NCBI RefSeq assembly: GCF_900104175.1 | Contig: NZ_FNIX01000028.1 | Span: 1 to 64,000, forward strand | Length of the DNA stretch: 64,000 nucleotides | From: Lentzea jiangxiensis | GTDB taxonomy: Bacteria > Actinomycetota > Actinomycetes > Mycobacteriales > Pseudonocardiaceae | Direction: 5' to 3' | Shown here: positions 7,766 to 17,400 of the stretch, piece by piece | Layout of the letters: every line of letters starts with the position of its first letter | Position numbering within the stretch: the stretch's first letter is position 1 | Made by a program: the position numbers and the translations under genes | The notes under the pieces: model-generated | Database searches by the model: none | Told to the model about the DNA's origin: nothing | The model's input: only the letters and a program-made list of their open reading frames with translations

Positions 7766-9243
7766 TTCGTGCCCACACCGTCCACGCAGCCGACGCCCGC
7801 GAGGAACGCCGTGTGCTGGTTGCCGTTGAACGTCAGCAACCGGGCGCCGAGGGCCTGGGCCAGGTCCACACCGGACTGGTAGGGCGTCGCCGGGTCGCCG
7901 GTCGTCGAGATCACCAGCACCTGCGGCAGCCCGGTCACGCTCGGCGGATGCGGTTCCGACGTGTGCGGGGCCGGCCAGAACGCGCACGGGCCGAGCGCGG
8001 TCTCGTCGGTCGGGACCGTGTCGTTGCCCAGGAGCTCCAACAGCCTCCGGCGGTTGGACTCCAGGGTGGCGCGGTCCTTGATCGGCGGTTCGTCGACGCA
8101 GCGGATGGCCACGAACGCGTCCTGGATGCGGCTGTAGGTGCCGTCCTGGGCGCGGCCGAGGTACTGGTCGGCGAGTTGCAGCAGGGTGGTGCCCTTGTTC
8201 TGCCGCAGTTCCTGCAGGCCCTTGAGCGCCGTCTCCCACAGCCGGTCGGTGTACATCGCCTGGATGATCGCGGTGTTGGCGTCCGAGTGGGACAGCTTGC
8301 GGTCGCCGACCTGCAGCGGGGTCTTCTTGAGCGGCTCGATCAGCTGCCGGAACCTGGACTCCGCCGCGGTGGTGTCCCTCCCGATGGGACAGTCGCGCTG
8401 GGCGCACCAGCCCGCGAACCGCTGGAAGGACTCCTCGAAGCCCTGCGCCTGACGTGCCGACGCGGCCACCTTGTCGCCGTTGACCTCCACCGCGCCGTCG
8501 AGCACCATCGCGCGCACGTTGCGGGGGAACATCTCGGCGTACAGCGTGCCGATGCGCGTGCCGTAGGAGTAGCCGAGGTAGCTCAGCTTCTTCTCCCCCA
8601 GTGCCGCGCGCAGCACGTCGACGTCCCGCACGACGTCACGGGTGCCGACGTTGCGCAGGAGGTCGAGGCCGCTGCGCTCGGCGCACCGGTCGACGAAGAA
8701 CTTGTTCTCCTGCTCGGTCTGGTTCGCGCTCTCCCCCTTGGGCCGCAGCCGTTGCGCGTCGCGTTCGGCGTCGGTCAGGCACTGCACGCGGGGCTGGCTC
8801 GCCCCGACGCCGCGCGGGTCGAAGCCCACCACGTCGAACCGCTTGCCGACCGGGTTGCCCGGCTGCATGTTCGCGACGTGCGCCATGCCCGACCCGCCGG
8901 GGCCGCCGGGGTTCAGCACGAGAGAACCGACCCTGCGGTCCTTCTCGGTCGCGGGACGGCGCAGCAGCCCGACCGTGATCGTCCCGGCGTCCGGCTTCGC
9001 GTAGTCGAGCGGGACCTGCAGCCGCGAGCACTGGATGCCCTCGCGCTCGAACAGGCCCTTGCTCTTCGCATCGGTCGCGTAGGGCTGGCACGCGCCCCAC
9101 GACAGCACCTGCGAGTAGAAGCGCTCGATGCCCTTGCGACCGGCGACGGGCGAGCCGTCGATGCGCGCGTAGGACGTGGACGTGCCGAGTACGACGATCA
9201 AGGCGAACAGGGCCGCGGTGACTCGGGATCGCCTCTTCGTCAT
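7720..9243 (-). CDS. Exported alpha/beta hydrolase, S33/TAP-like (Rv2223c/Hip1 family)
   Basis: A 507-residue secreted hydrolase. An N-terminal hydrophobic segment (ALFALIVVLGTSTSYA) acts as a signal peptide or anchor without a lipobox. An alpha/beta-hydrolase core has an oxyanion HG-type loop (LNPGGPGGSG) and nucleophile elbow GYSYGT, and a TAP-like C-terminal domain carries the Asp (TTGDPATPY) and His (NGNQHTAF). Family members act as proteases or esterases on cell-envelope substrates; Hip1/CaeA is the best-known relative. The ATG at 9243 overlaps the stop of the upstream paralogue as TAATG, indicating translational coupling. An in-frame ATG three codons earlier lies inside the upstream gene. 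It is a tandem duplicate of the next entry. Confidence 0.88.
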   Translation of the reverse strand: MTKRRSRVTAALFALIVVLGTSTSYARIDGSPVAGRKGIERFYSQVLSWGACQPYATDAKSKGLFEREGIQCSRLQVPLDYAKPDAGTITVGLLRRPATEKDRRVGSLVLNPGGPGGSGMAHVANMQPGNPVGKRFDVVGFDPRGVGASQPRVQCLTDAERDAQRLRPKGESANQTEQENKFFVDRCAERSGLDLLRNVGTRDVVRDVDVLRAALGEKKLSYLGYSYGTRIGTLYAEMFPRNVRAMVLDGAVEVNGDKVAASARQAQGFEESFQRFAGWCAQRDCPIGRDTTAAESRFRQLIEPLKKTPLQVGDRKLSHSDANTAIIQAMYTDRLWETALKGLQELRQNKGTTLLQLADQYLGRAQDGTYSRIQDAFVAIRCVDEPPIKDRATLESNRRRLLELLGNDTVPTDETALGPCAFWPAPHTSEPHPPSVTGLPQVLVISTTGDPATPYQSGVDLAQALGARLLTFNGNQHTAFLAGVGCVDGVGTNYLVDLRLPETDSVC

Positions 9244-10805
9244 TAGGCGCACCGGGTTCCGTCGGCGGGCAACGTCTGGTCGATCAGGTACTTCACGCCG
9301 GCCGCGTCCACGCAGGGGTCGCCCTGCAGGAAGACCGTGTGCTGCACGCCCTCGAACGTGAGCAGCCGCGAGTTGAGCGCCTTGGCCAGGTTCACGCCCG
9401 CCTCGTACGGCGTCGCCGGGTCACCGGTCGTCGAGATGACCAGCAGCGGCGGGATGCCGTCGGCCTTCGGCGGCGCGGGGGTGGCGGACACCGGGGCGGG
9501 CCAGAACGCGCACGCGTCGAGCGCCGCGCCGGGCGGGTTGCCGTCGTCGAGGAACGGCGCCGCCGCCTTGTACTGCTTCTGCGTCTCCAGCAGGGCGTTC
9601 TTGTCCGTGAGCCGCAGGTCGTCGACGCAGTGCACGGCGTTGAACGCGTCCGTGATGGTCGAGTACTCGCCCTGCTCGTCGCGGTCGTAGTACGCGTCGG
9701 CCAGGCGCAGCAGCGTGGTGCCCTTGCCGTTCTTGAGCTCGTTGAGGCCGTTGACCAGCAGCGGCCAGAGCTGTTCCGAGTACATCGCCTGGATCGCGGC
9801 GGTGATCGCGTCGTTGTAGGACAACTTGCGGCTGCCGACGTCGACCGGCTTCTGGATCAACGGGGTCGTGAGCTGCCGGAAGCTCGCGTTGGCGTCGTCG
9901 CCGAGGGGGCACTCCCCCTTCTGACGGCACCACTTGACGAACTCGTCGAAGGCCTTCTGGAAGCCGGCGGCCTGGGCGACCAGCGACGCGAGCTGGTCCT
10001 GGGTCGGGTCGACGGCACCGTCGAGGATGAGCGCGCGCACGTTCCGGGGGAAGGTTTCGGCGTACTCGGTGCCTATGCGCGTGCCGTACGAGTACCCGAC
10101 GTAGCTCAGCTTCGCGTCGCCGAGCGCAGAGCGGAGGACATCCATGTCCTTAACTACGTCCCGCGTGCCCAAGTTGGCGAGCATTGCCGCCCCGAATTTT
10201 GTCCCGGCGGCACACTTCTCGGCATACGCCCTGTTCTCCTGCTCCGTTTGGGCGAGTCCAGCCGGGCTGGTGTCGATGTCGAGGTCCAGGCGCTCGGCGT
10301 CGCGCTCCGGTCCGGTGAGGCACCGGACCGCCGGTTCGCTCGCCCCGACGCCCCGCGGGTCGAACCCGACGAGGTCGAACCTGGCCGCGAGGTCGGTCTT
10401 GCGGTAGGCGGAGACCATGCCGGCGGCCGACGCCATGCCGGACGCGCCGGGGCCGCCGGGGTTGGTCAGCAGCGAGCCGATCTTCTGGCCGGTGGCCTTG
10501 TACCTGAGCACGCCGATCGTGATCGTGTCGCCGGTTGGCTTCGAGTAGTCGAGGGGAACCCTCAGCCGGGTGCATTCGACATCGCGCTTCTTGCCGTATG
10601 CGTCCCTGCTGGACCCCGTCGTGGCGTACGGCTCGCAGTTCTCCCAGCCGAGCTTCTGGCCGTAGAACTCCTCCAGACCGGCGGGAACGGCACCGGCCGG
10701 GCCTGGCTTCTCGAAGGTCACGCCGGGCTTGGACGTCCCCTCGACGATCGTCGTGCAGGACGCGAGCAGCGGAATGACGAGCAACACGCTCAAGAGACGG
10801 ACCAC
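9243..10805 (-). CDS. Exported alpha/beta hydrolase lipoprotein, S33/TAP-like (Hip1 family)
   Basis: A 520-residue paralogue of the downstream hydrolase. The N-terminus MVRLLSVLLVIPLLASC has a lipobox (LASC), so this copy is probably lipid-anchored whereas its neighbour is not. The catalytic elements are all present: LTNPGGPGASG, nucleophile elbow GYSYGT, TTGDPATPY (Asp) and GVQHTVF (His). Paired genes of this type flank glnA2/panB in mycobacteria (Rv2223c-Rv2224c). A minus-strand -10 TACCAT at 10812-10817 lies 6 nt before the GTG start, so the message is likely leaderless. It diverges from nadE across only 29 bp. Confidence 0.89.
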   Translation of the reverse strand: MVRLLSVLLVIPLLASCTTIVEGTSKPGVTFEKPGPAGAVPAGLEEFYGQKLGWENCEPYATTGSSRDAYGKKRDVECTRLRVPLDYSKPTGDTITIGVLRYKATGQKIGSLLTNPGGPGASGMASAAGMVSAYRKTDLAARFDLVGFDPRGVGASEPAVRCLTGPERDAERLDLDIDTSPAGLAQTEQENRAYAEKCAAGTKFGAAMLANLGTRDVVKDMDVLRSALGDAKLSYVGYSYGTRIGTEYAETFPRNVRALILDGAVDPTQDQLASLVAQAAGFQKAFDEFVKWCRQKGECPLGDDANASFRQLTTPLIQKPVDVGSRKLSYNDAITAAIQAMYSEQLWPLLVNGLNELKNGKGTTLLRLADAYYDRDEQGEYSTITDAFNAVHCVDDLRLTDKNALLETQKQYKAAAPFLDDGNPPGAALDACAFWPAPVSATPAPPKADGIPPLLVISTTGDPATPYEAGVNLAKALNSRLLTFEGVQHTVFLQGDPCVDAAGVKYLIDQTLPADGTRCA

Positions 10806-10834
10806 GACCCGATGGTATGGGAGATGATGAGGGC

Positions 10835-12547
10835 ATGCCGCAGCTTCGGATCGCGCTCGCCCAGGTCAACGCCACTGTTGGCGATCTCGGGGGCAACGCT
10901 TCACTGGTCCTGGAGTGGACGCGCAAGGCCCGCGAGGGCGGCGCCCACCTCGTGGTGTTCCCCGAGATGGTGCTGACCGGCTACCCGGTCGAGGACCTCG
11001 CGATCCGCACGTCGTTCGCACGGGCGTCGTCGGAGGCCCTGGAGGCGCTGGCCGGGTCGCTCGACGCCGCGGGCCTCGGCGAGGTCGCCGCCGTCGTCGG
11101 GTACCTGGACCGCGACTCGGAGGGCCCGCGCAACGCCGCCGCCGTGCTGCACGGCGGGAGGGTCGTGGCCCGGCAGTTCAAGCACCACCTGCCCAACTAC
11201 GGCGTGTTCGACGAGCGGCGGTACTTCAAGCCCGGCTCGTCGCTCGACGTCGTGCGGGTCAACGGCGTCGAGGTCGGCCTGGTCATCTGCGAGGACCTCT
11301 GGCAGGACGGCGGCCCGGTCACGGCGCTCGGCGCGGCCGGTGTCGACGTGGTGGTCTCGCCCAACGCCTCGCCCTACGAGCGCAAGAAGGACGACCAGCG
11401 GCTGCCCCTGGTCGCGCGCCGTGCGGCCGAGGCCCGCGCGCCCCTCGCCTACTGCAACCTCGTCGGCGGCCAGGACGAGCTGGTGTTCGACGGCGACTCG
11501 CTCGTCGTGTCGGCCGAGGGCCAGCTGATCGGACGGGCGCCGCAGTTCGTCGAGCACCTGATGTTCGCCGACTTCGACGTGCCCGGCGGCCTCGAGTACG
11601 CCGAGGGCCGGGTCGGGGGCTTCGAGGTGCGCCGCGTCGCCCTCTCGGACGCCGGTCCCGCCTACGAGCCGCTGCCCGCGCCGCGCGTGTTCGAGCCGCT
11701 GTCCGACGAGGCAGAGGTGTGGCACGCCCTCGTGACGGGTCTGCGCGACTACGTGCACAAGAACGGCTTCCGGTCCGTTGTGCTCGGTCTGTCCGGTGGC
11801 ATCGACTCGGCCGTTGTCGCTGCTCTAGCCGTGGACGCTCTCGGTGCCGACGCGGTCTACGGCGTCTCCATGCCGTCGTCGTACTCCTCGGAGCACTCGC
11901 GGTCGGACGCCTCGGACATGGCGGCGCGCACCGGCCTGCACTTCACCACCGAGCCGATCGGCGAGATGGTGTCGGTGTACGTGGACCAGCTGGAGCTGAC
12001 CGGCTTGGCCGAGGAGAACATCCAGGCCCGGTGCCGCGGCATGCTGCTGATGGCGTTGTCGAACCAGCACGGCCACCTCGTCCTCGCGACCGGCAACAAG
12101 TCCGAGCTCGCGGTCGGCTACTCGACCATCTACGGTGACGCCGTCGGTGGGTACGCGCCGATCAAGGACGTGTTGAAGACCCTGGTCTGGGACCTCGCCC
12201 GGTGGCGCAACGCCGAGGCGGAGAAGCGCGGCGAGACCCCGCCGATCCCGGAGAACTCGATCTCCAAGCCGCCGTCGGCCGAGCTGCGCCCCGGCCAGGT
12301 CGACACCGACTCGCTGCCGGACTACGAACTGCTCGACGACCTGCTCGACGACTACGTCGAGGGCGACAAGGGCTACGACGACCTGCTGGCCGCCGGCTTC
12401 GCGCCGGAGCTCGTGGACCGGGTGCTGCGGATGGTGGACAGGGCCGAGTACAAGCGGCGCCAGTACCCGCCGGGCACGAAGATCTCGAACAAGGCCTTCG
12501 GGCGGGACCGGCGGCTGCCGATCACGAGCGGGTGGCGCGAGGGCTGA
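10835..12547 (+). CDS. nadE: Glutamine-dependent NAD(+) synthetase
   Basis: Makes NAD+ from deamido-NAD+, ATP and glutamine, the last step of NAD biosynthesis. The 570-residue product has an N-terminal nitrilase-type glutaminase domain: Glu in FPEMVLTGYP, Lys in KHHLPNYGVFDE and Cys in LVICEDLWQDGG. The C-terminal ATP-pyrophosphatase domain carries the PP-loop LGLSGGIDSA. An ATG six codons upstream is in frame, but the chosen ATG follows a GATGAT hexamer (10823-10828) at -12 to -7, the same arrangement as other leaderless genes here, and begins the conserved MPQLRIALAQVN. The next gene is 102 bp away. Confidence 0.95.
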   Translation: MPQLRIALAQVNATVGDLGGNASLVLEWTRKAREGGAHLVVFPEMVLTGYPVEDLAIRTSFARASSEALEALAGSLDAAGLGEVAAVVGYLDRDSEGPRNAAAVLHGGRVVARQFKHHLPNYGVFDERRYFKPGSSLDVVRVNGVEVGLVICEDLWQDGGPVTALGAAGVDVVVSPNASPYERKKDDQRLPLVARRAAEARAPLAYCNLVGGQDELVFDGDSLVVSAEGQLIGRAPQFVEHLMFADFDVPGGLEYAEGRVGGFEVRRVALSDAGPAYEPLPAPRVFEPLSDEAEVWHALVTGLRDYVHKNGFRSVVLGLSGGIDSAVVAALAVDALGADAVYGVSMPSSYSSEHSRSDASDMAARTGLHFTTEPIGEMVSVYVDQLELTGLAEENIQARCRGMLLMALSNQHGHLVLATGNKSELAVGYSTIYGDAVGGYAPIKDVLKTLVWDLARWRNAEAEKRGETPPIPENSISKPPSAELRPGQVDTDSLPDYELLDDLLDDYVEGDKGYDDLLAAGFAPELVDRVLRMVDRAEYKRRQYPPGTKISNKAFGRDRRLPITSGWREG

Positions 12548-12597
12548 GCCTCCGGCTCGGAGCGCGGTTCGGGCGGCGGCGCCGGGTGGTGCGAGGA

Positions 12598-12642
12598 GTG
12601 GAGCCTGCTCCACCGCGCCGGACCTGCCCGGACCGTTAGGTT
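12598..12642 (+). promoter_or_regulatory. Promoter and palindrome upstream of the histidine kinase gene
   Basis: A perfect 7-bp inverted repeat with 2-nt centre (GTGGAGC CT GCTCCAC, 12598-12613) lies just upstream of a -10 hexamer TAGGTT (12637-12642). That hexamer ends 7 nt before the ATG. The palindrome is a candidate site for the downstream response regulator; this is inference. Confidence 0.4.
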
Positions 12643-12649
12643 CCTCCCC

Positions 12650-13840
12650 ATGAAACGGATCTGGGCCGCGGTGCTCTACCTGGCCACGGGGCTGCTGACG
12701 GCCATCGTGTCGTGGCTCGCCCTGGGTGTCTTCCTGCTGTCGGTCGTGGTCCTTCCGTTGCTGCCCGTCACGGCGCCCTACATTCGCCGGATCGTCGAGC
12801 TCGACCGGTGGCGGCTCGCCCGCTACAACGGGGTCCGGCTCCCGTCGCCTCCACCGCTCGACGGGCCGTGGCTGCACCGGGCCCAGCGGGTGCTGGCCGA
12901 CCCGGACAGCCTGCGCGACGGGCTCTGGCTGATCACGCACGCCCTGTTCGGCACGGCGTTCGGGGCGGTCGCCATCGGGATCACCGGCTCGCTGGCCCAG
13001 CAGCCGTTCGTGCTGCTGACCTGGTGGATGATCCCGGGCGGGAACGAGAACTCGTTCGGCATCCGCGTCGACTCGTGGCCCGAGGCGTTGCTGAGCGTGC
13101 CGATCGCGATCGTGCTCGCGCTGATCGTCACCCAGCTGCCGCGACTGGCCGACCTCGACGCGCGGTGGGCGCGCAAGATGCTGTCGCCGCCGAAGGCCTC
13201 GCTGGAGAAGCGGCTGGCCGAGGTCGTCGCCACGCGGGCCGCCGCGTTGCAGGCGCACGGGGCCGAACTCAGGCGGATCGAGCGGAACCTGCACGACGGG
13301 ACGCAGAACAAGCTGGTCGGCGTCGTGATGATGCTCGGCATCGCGGAACGCACGCTCGAGCAGAACCCCGACAACGCGTTGCAGGCGTTGCTGCGGGCCC
13401 AGGACGCGGCCGGGGACGCGCTGGAGGAGCTGCGCAACGTCGTGCGCAGCATCCACCCGCCCGTGCTGGAGGACCTGGGGCTCGACGGGGCGATCCAGGC
13501 CCTCGCCGCCCGGTGCCCGGTGCCGTGCGTGCTCACGGCCGAACACCTCGGACGGCTCCCGGCGGCGGTGGAGGCCGCCGCGTACTTCGCGGTGGCCGAG
13601 GCGCTCACGAACGTGGCCAAGCACAGCGGTGCCCGGCACGCGTGGGTCAGCCTCGGCGTGAACGACGACAAGCTGGTCGTCGTGGTCCACGACGACGGCA
13701 AGGGCGGTGCGGACGAGAAGCAGGGCACCGGCCTGGAGGGCATCCGGGGACGGGTCGCGGCGCTGGACGGCACCGCGGAAGTGAGCAGTCCCGAGGGTGG
13801 CCCTACCGTTCTCACCGTCGTGCTACCTGTGGGGAAGTGA
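12650..13840 (+). CDS. Sensor histidine kinase, NarL/HisKA_3 type
   Basis: A 396-residue membrane kinase. Residues 1-170 carry four hydrophobic segments in two pairs, resembling the short-loop Sensor domain of actinobacterial envelope-stress kinases. Dimerisation and phosphotransfer follow, with the phospho-accepting His in ERNLHDGTQNKL. The HATPase_c domain has the N-box AEALTNVAKHSG and G-box GTGLEGIRGRV. With no large extracellular loop it probably senses the membrane itself. The partner response regulator starts 3 nt downstream. A leaderless promoter precedes the ATG. Confidence 0.9.
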   Translation: MKRIWAAVLYLATGLLTAIVSWLALGVFLLSVVVLPLLPVTAPYIRRIVELDRWRLARYNGVRLPSPPPLDGPWLHRAQRVLADPDSLRDGLWLITHALFGTAFGAVAIGITGSLAQQPFVLLTWWMIPGGNENSFGIRVDSWPEALLSVPIAIVLALIVTQLPRLADLDARWARKMLSPPKASLEKRLAEVVATRAAALQAHGAELRRIERNLHDGTQNKLVGVVMMLGIAERTLEQNPDNALQALLRAQDAAGDALEELRNVVRSIHPPVLEDLGLDGAIQALAARCPVPCVLTAEHLGRLPAAVEAAAYFAVAEALTNVAKHSGARHAWVSLGVNDDKLVVVVHDDGKGGADEKQGTGLEGIRGRVAALDGTAEVSSPEGGPTVLTVVLPVGK

Positions 13841-13843
13841 CCT

Positions 13844-14491
13844 ATGCGCATCGTGATCGCCGAAGACGACGCTCTGCTCCGTGAAGGGCTGACGTTGTTG
13901 TTGCGCAACGAAGGCATCGAAGTCGCCGCGGCGACGGACAACCCGGACGACTTCCTCGACGCCGTGGCCGAGCACGAGCCGGACATCGCCGTGGTCGACG
14001 TGCGGATGCCACCGACGTTCACCGACGAGGGCCTGCGGGCCGCCGTGGAGGCACGCCGCAGGCATCCGAAGCTGGCCGTGCTGGTCCTCAGCGCGTGGGT
14101 CGAGCAAAGCTACGCGCACGAACTGCTCGCCGGCACCAACGGCGGCGTCGGCTACCTGCTCAAGGAACGCGTCGGCAAGGTCGCGGACTTCCTCGAGTCG
14201 CTGCACCGCGTCGCGAACGGCGGCACGGCGCTCGACCCCGAGGTCGTGTCGCAACTGCTGGTGCGGCGCAAGACCGACGACGCGCTCAGCGTGCTGTCGC
14301 CGCGTGAACGCGAGGTCCTCGGGCTGATGGCGGAAGGTCTGTCGAACACCGCCATCGGCGAGAAGCTCGTCCTCAGCGCGGGAGCCGTGCACAAGCACAT
14401 CGGCAACGTCTTCCTGAAGCTCGGCCTCAACAGCGAGGACGGCTCGGGCGACCGCCGGGTGCAGGCCGTGCTCGCGTACCTCGAACGCTGA
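13844..14491 (+). CDS. Response regulator, NarL/LuxR family
   Basis: A 215-residue two-domain regulator. The receiver domain has the acidic pair at residues 7-9 (AEDDA), phospho-acceptor Asp52 (VVDVRMP) and the conserved Lys in LLKERVG. The C-terminal LuxR-type helix-turn-helix reads LSPREREVLGLMAEGLSNTA and continues to the HKHIGNVFLKLGL recognition segment. It is encoded 3 nt after the histidine kinase. Its stop codon abuts the convergent lysX stop with no gap. Targets are not visible, though lysX or its own operon are natural candidates. Confidence 0.92.
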   Translation: MRIVIAEDDALLREGLTLLLRNEGIEVAAATDNPDDFLDAVAEHEPDIAVVDVRMPPTFTDEGLRAAVEARRRHPKLAVLVLSAWVEQSYAHELLAGTNGGVGYLLKERVGKVADFLESLHRVANGGTALDPEVVSQLLVRRKTDDALSVLSPREREVLGLMAEGLSNTAIGEKLVLSAGAVHKHIGNVFLKLGLNSEDGSGDRRVQAVLAYLER

Positions 14492-17400
14492 TCACCGGGG
14501 CCGGACGAACGGGAAGAGCACGGTCTGCCGGATCGACGTGCCGGTCAGCATCATCAGCAACCGGTCGACCCCCAGGCCGAGCCCACCCGTCGGCGGCATG
14601 CCGTGCTCCAGCGCCCGCAGGAAGTCCTCGTCCAGCTCCATCGCCTCGACGTCGCCGGACGCGGCCTTGAGCGACTGCGCCTCCAGCCGGCGCCGCTGCT
14701 CCAGCGGGTCGGTCAGCTCCGAGTACGCCGTGCCGATCTCCGCCCCGAACGCCACGAGGTCCCAGCGCTCGGCCAGGCGCGGGTCGGCCCGGTGCTGCCG
14801 GGTCAGCGGGGACACCGAGGTCGGGAAGTCGATGTAGAAGGTCGGGCCGACGGTGCCGGCCTCGACGAACGAGTCGTACGCCTCCTGCACGAGCTGCCCG
14901 TGGTCCCAGTCCTCGTTGACCTCCACGCCGCGGGACGACAGCAGTGAGCGCAGCTCCGCGACGGACGTGTCCGGCGTGACGGAGGCGTGCAAGGCCGTGG
15001 AGACCGCCGTGTAGACCGGAATCACCGGCCACTCCCCCGAGAGGTCGAACGCGCCGTCCGGGCGATGGGCGACCTCTTCGCCGAACGCCTCCCTCGCCGC
15101 GTGCTGGACCAGCTCGCGCACCAGGTCCAGCATGACCCGGTAGTCCGCGTAGGACTGGTAGGCCTCCAACATCGTGAACTCTGGGTTGTGCGTGGCGTCC
15201 GCGCCCTCGTTGCGGAAGTTGCGGTTCAGCTCGAACACCCGGTCCACGCCCGCGACGCAGAGCCGCTTCAGGTACAGCTCCGGCGCGATCCGCAGGTACA
15301 TCCGCATGTCGTAGGCGTTGATGTGCGTGACGAACGGCCGGGCGTTCGCACCGCCGTGCACCGCCTGCAGCATCGGCGTCTCGACCTCGAGGTACGAGTG
15401 CGAGTGCAGGAACTCCCGCACGGCGCGGATCACGTCGCTGCGCAGCTTCAGCAGGTGCGCGGAGTCGGAGTTCACCACCAGGTCGAGGTAGCGCTGGCGG
15501 ACGCGCGCCTCCGGGTCGGTGAAGCCCTTGCGCTTGTCCGGCAACGGGTGCAGGCACTTCGCGGTCATCGTCCACGACGACGCCAGCACGGAGATCTCGC
15601 CGTGGTCGGACTTGACCACCTTCCCGGTGACGCCGACGTGGTCGCCGAGGTCGACGTCGGACTTCCACGACGCCAGCGCGTCGCCCAGCGAGTCGACCGA
15701 CAGCATCAGCTGGATCTCGCCGCTGAAGTCCCGCAGCCGCGCGAAGCAGAGCTTGCCCATCTCCCGCAGCGCCATCACGCGCCCGGTGACCGAGACCTCC
15801 TCGCCGAAGCGCTCCCGTGCTCCCGCGAGGAGGTCCGAGCGTTCGAAGCCCACCGGGTACGGGTCGACGCCCGCCGCCACCAGCCGGTCGACCTTCGCGA
15901 TCCGCACCCGGACCTGCTCGGGGCGGCGGACGGCCTTCGGCTCGACCCGGATCGCGTCGATCTCGGCGACCTTGGCCGCGAACTCGTCGCTGACGTCCGT
16001 CTTCTGCAACGCCCTCCTGCGCAACGACCGCAGCGACGGCACGAAGCCCTCGGCCACGCCGGCGGCGATGCTGACCCGCGGCAACGACCGCGACCGTGCG
16101 TAGCAGAGGAACCGCGGCTCCCACTCCGGCAGGTACTTGGCGTTCGAGCGGTACAGCGACTCCAGCTGGAAGAACCGCGACGCGAGCGACAGCACCCGCC
16201 GCCACGCCCGCAGCACCGGGCCGGCGCCGATCTTCTCGCCCTCCTCGAACACCGCGCGGAACATGGCGAAGTTGAGCGAGATCCGGTGCACGCCGAGGTG
16301 CCCGGCGGCCGCCGCGAGCTGGGCGACCATGTACTCGTTCAGGCCGTTCTCCGCCGCCCGGTCGCGCCGCATCAGGTCGAGCGAGACACCCCGGCGGCCC
16401 CACGGCACGAACGACAGCAGCCCGCGCAGCGCACCCGAGGCGTCGTAGGCCTCGACCATCACGCACCGGCCGTCGCTCGGATCTCCCAGTCGCCCCAACG
16501 CCATCGAGAAGCCGCGCTCGGTCTCGGCGCCGCGCCACGCCTCCGCGAGGTCCAGGATGGACGCCATCTCGTCCGGCGCGATCTCGCTGTGGCGCCGCAC
16601 GCGCGTGGTGTACCCGGCCCGTTCGACGCGGGACACCGCCTGGCGCAGCCCGCGCCGTTCCGGACCGGCGAGGTTGAACTCGCGGACGTCGAGGACGGCC
16701 TCGTCCCCGATCTCCAGCGCCTTCAGCCCGGCGTGGGAGTAGACCCGCGCCCCTCGCTCGGAAGCTCCCAGCACGCCGGGCATCCAGCCGTACGTGCGCG
16801 CCTCGGACAGCCACGCCAGCACGGCCTCGGGCCACGCCTCCTCGTCGCCGACCGGGTCGGCCGAGGCCAGCGTGACGCCGCCGATCACCCGGTACGTCAG
16901 CGCCGCCCGGCCGGACGCCGCGAACACGACGCTCTTGTCGCGCCGGGTCGCGAAGTAGCCCAGCGAGTCGGGCTCGCCGTCGGCCGCGAGCAGCCGGCGC
17001 ACGTCGAGCTCCTGGTCCGGCGTGATCATGCTCTGGGTGCGGACACCCCGGAAGAACACGTACAGCGCGCCGATCGCGACCAGCGTGCCGCCGAGGCCCA
17101 GCAGCACGCTCAGCCACTGCGGGCCCTCGGGGATGTCGAGCCGGCCCAGGCGGACGACCTCACCCGTCGCCTGGTTCGCCGCCCACGCGAGCTTGTCGGT
17201 CTGCGCGAGAAGCCTGCCGGGGAAGACCTCGGTGAGGCCCCAGCCCAGCAGCACCAGCGCGACCATGCCCAGCACGAACGCCGCCAGCGCCTGCCGCCAC
17301 GCGCCGCGGGCCAGCCGGGCGGGGAACGCCTCGCGCACCACGAACAGCAGCGCGACGAACAGCAGCGACGTCGTCACCCCGGTGCCGAGGAAGACCCAGT

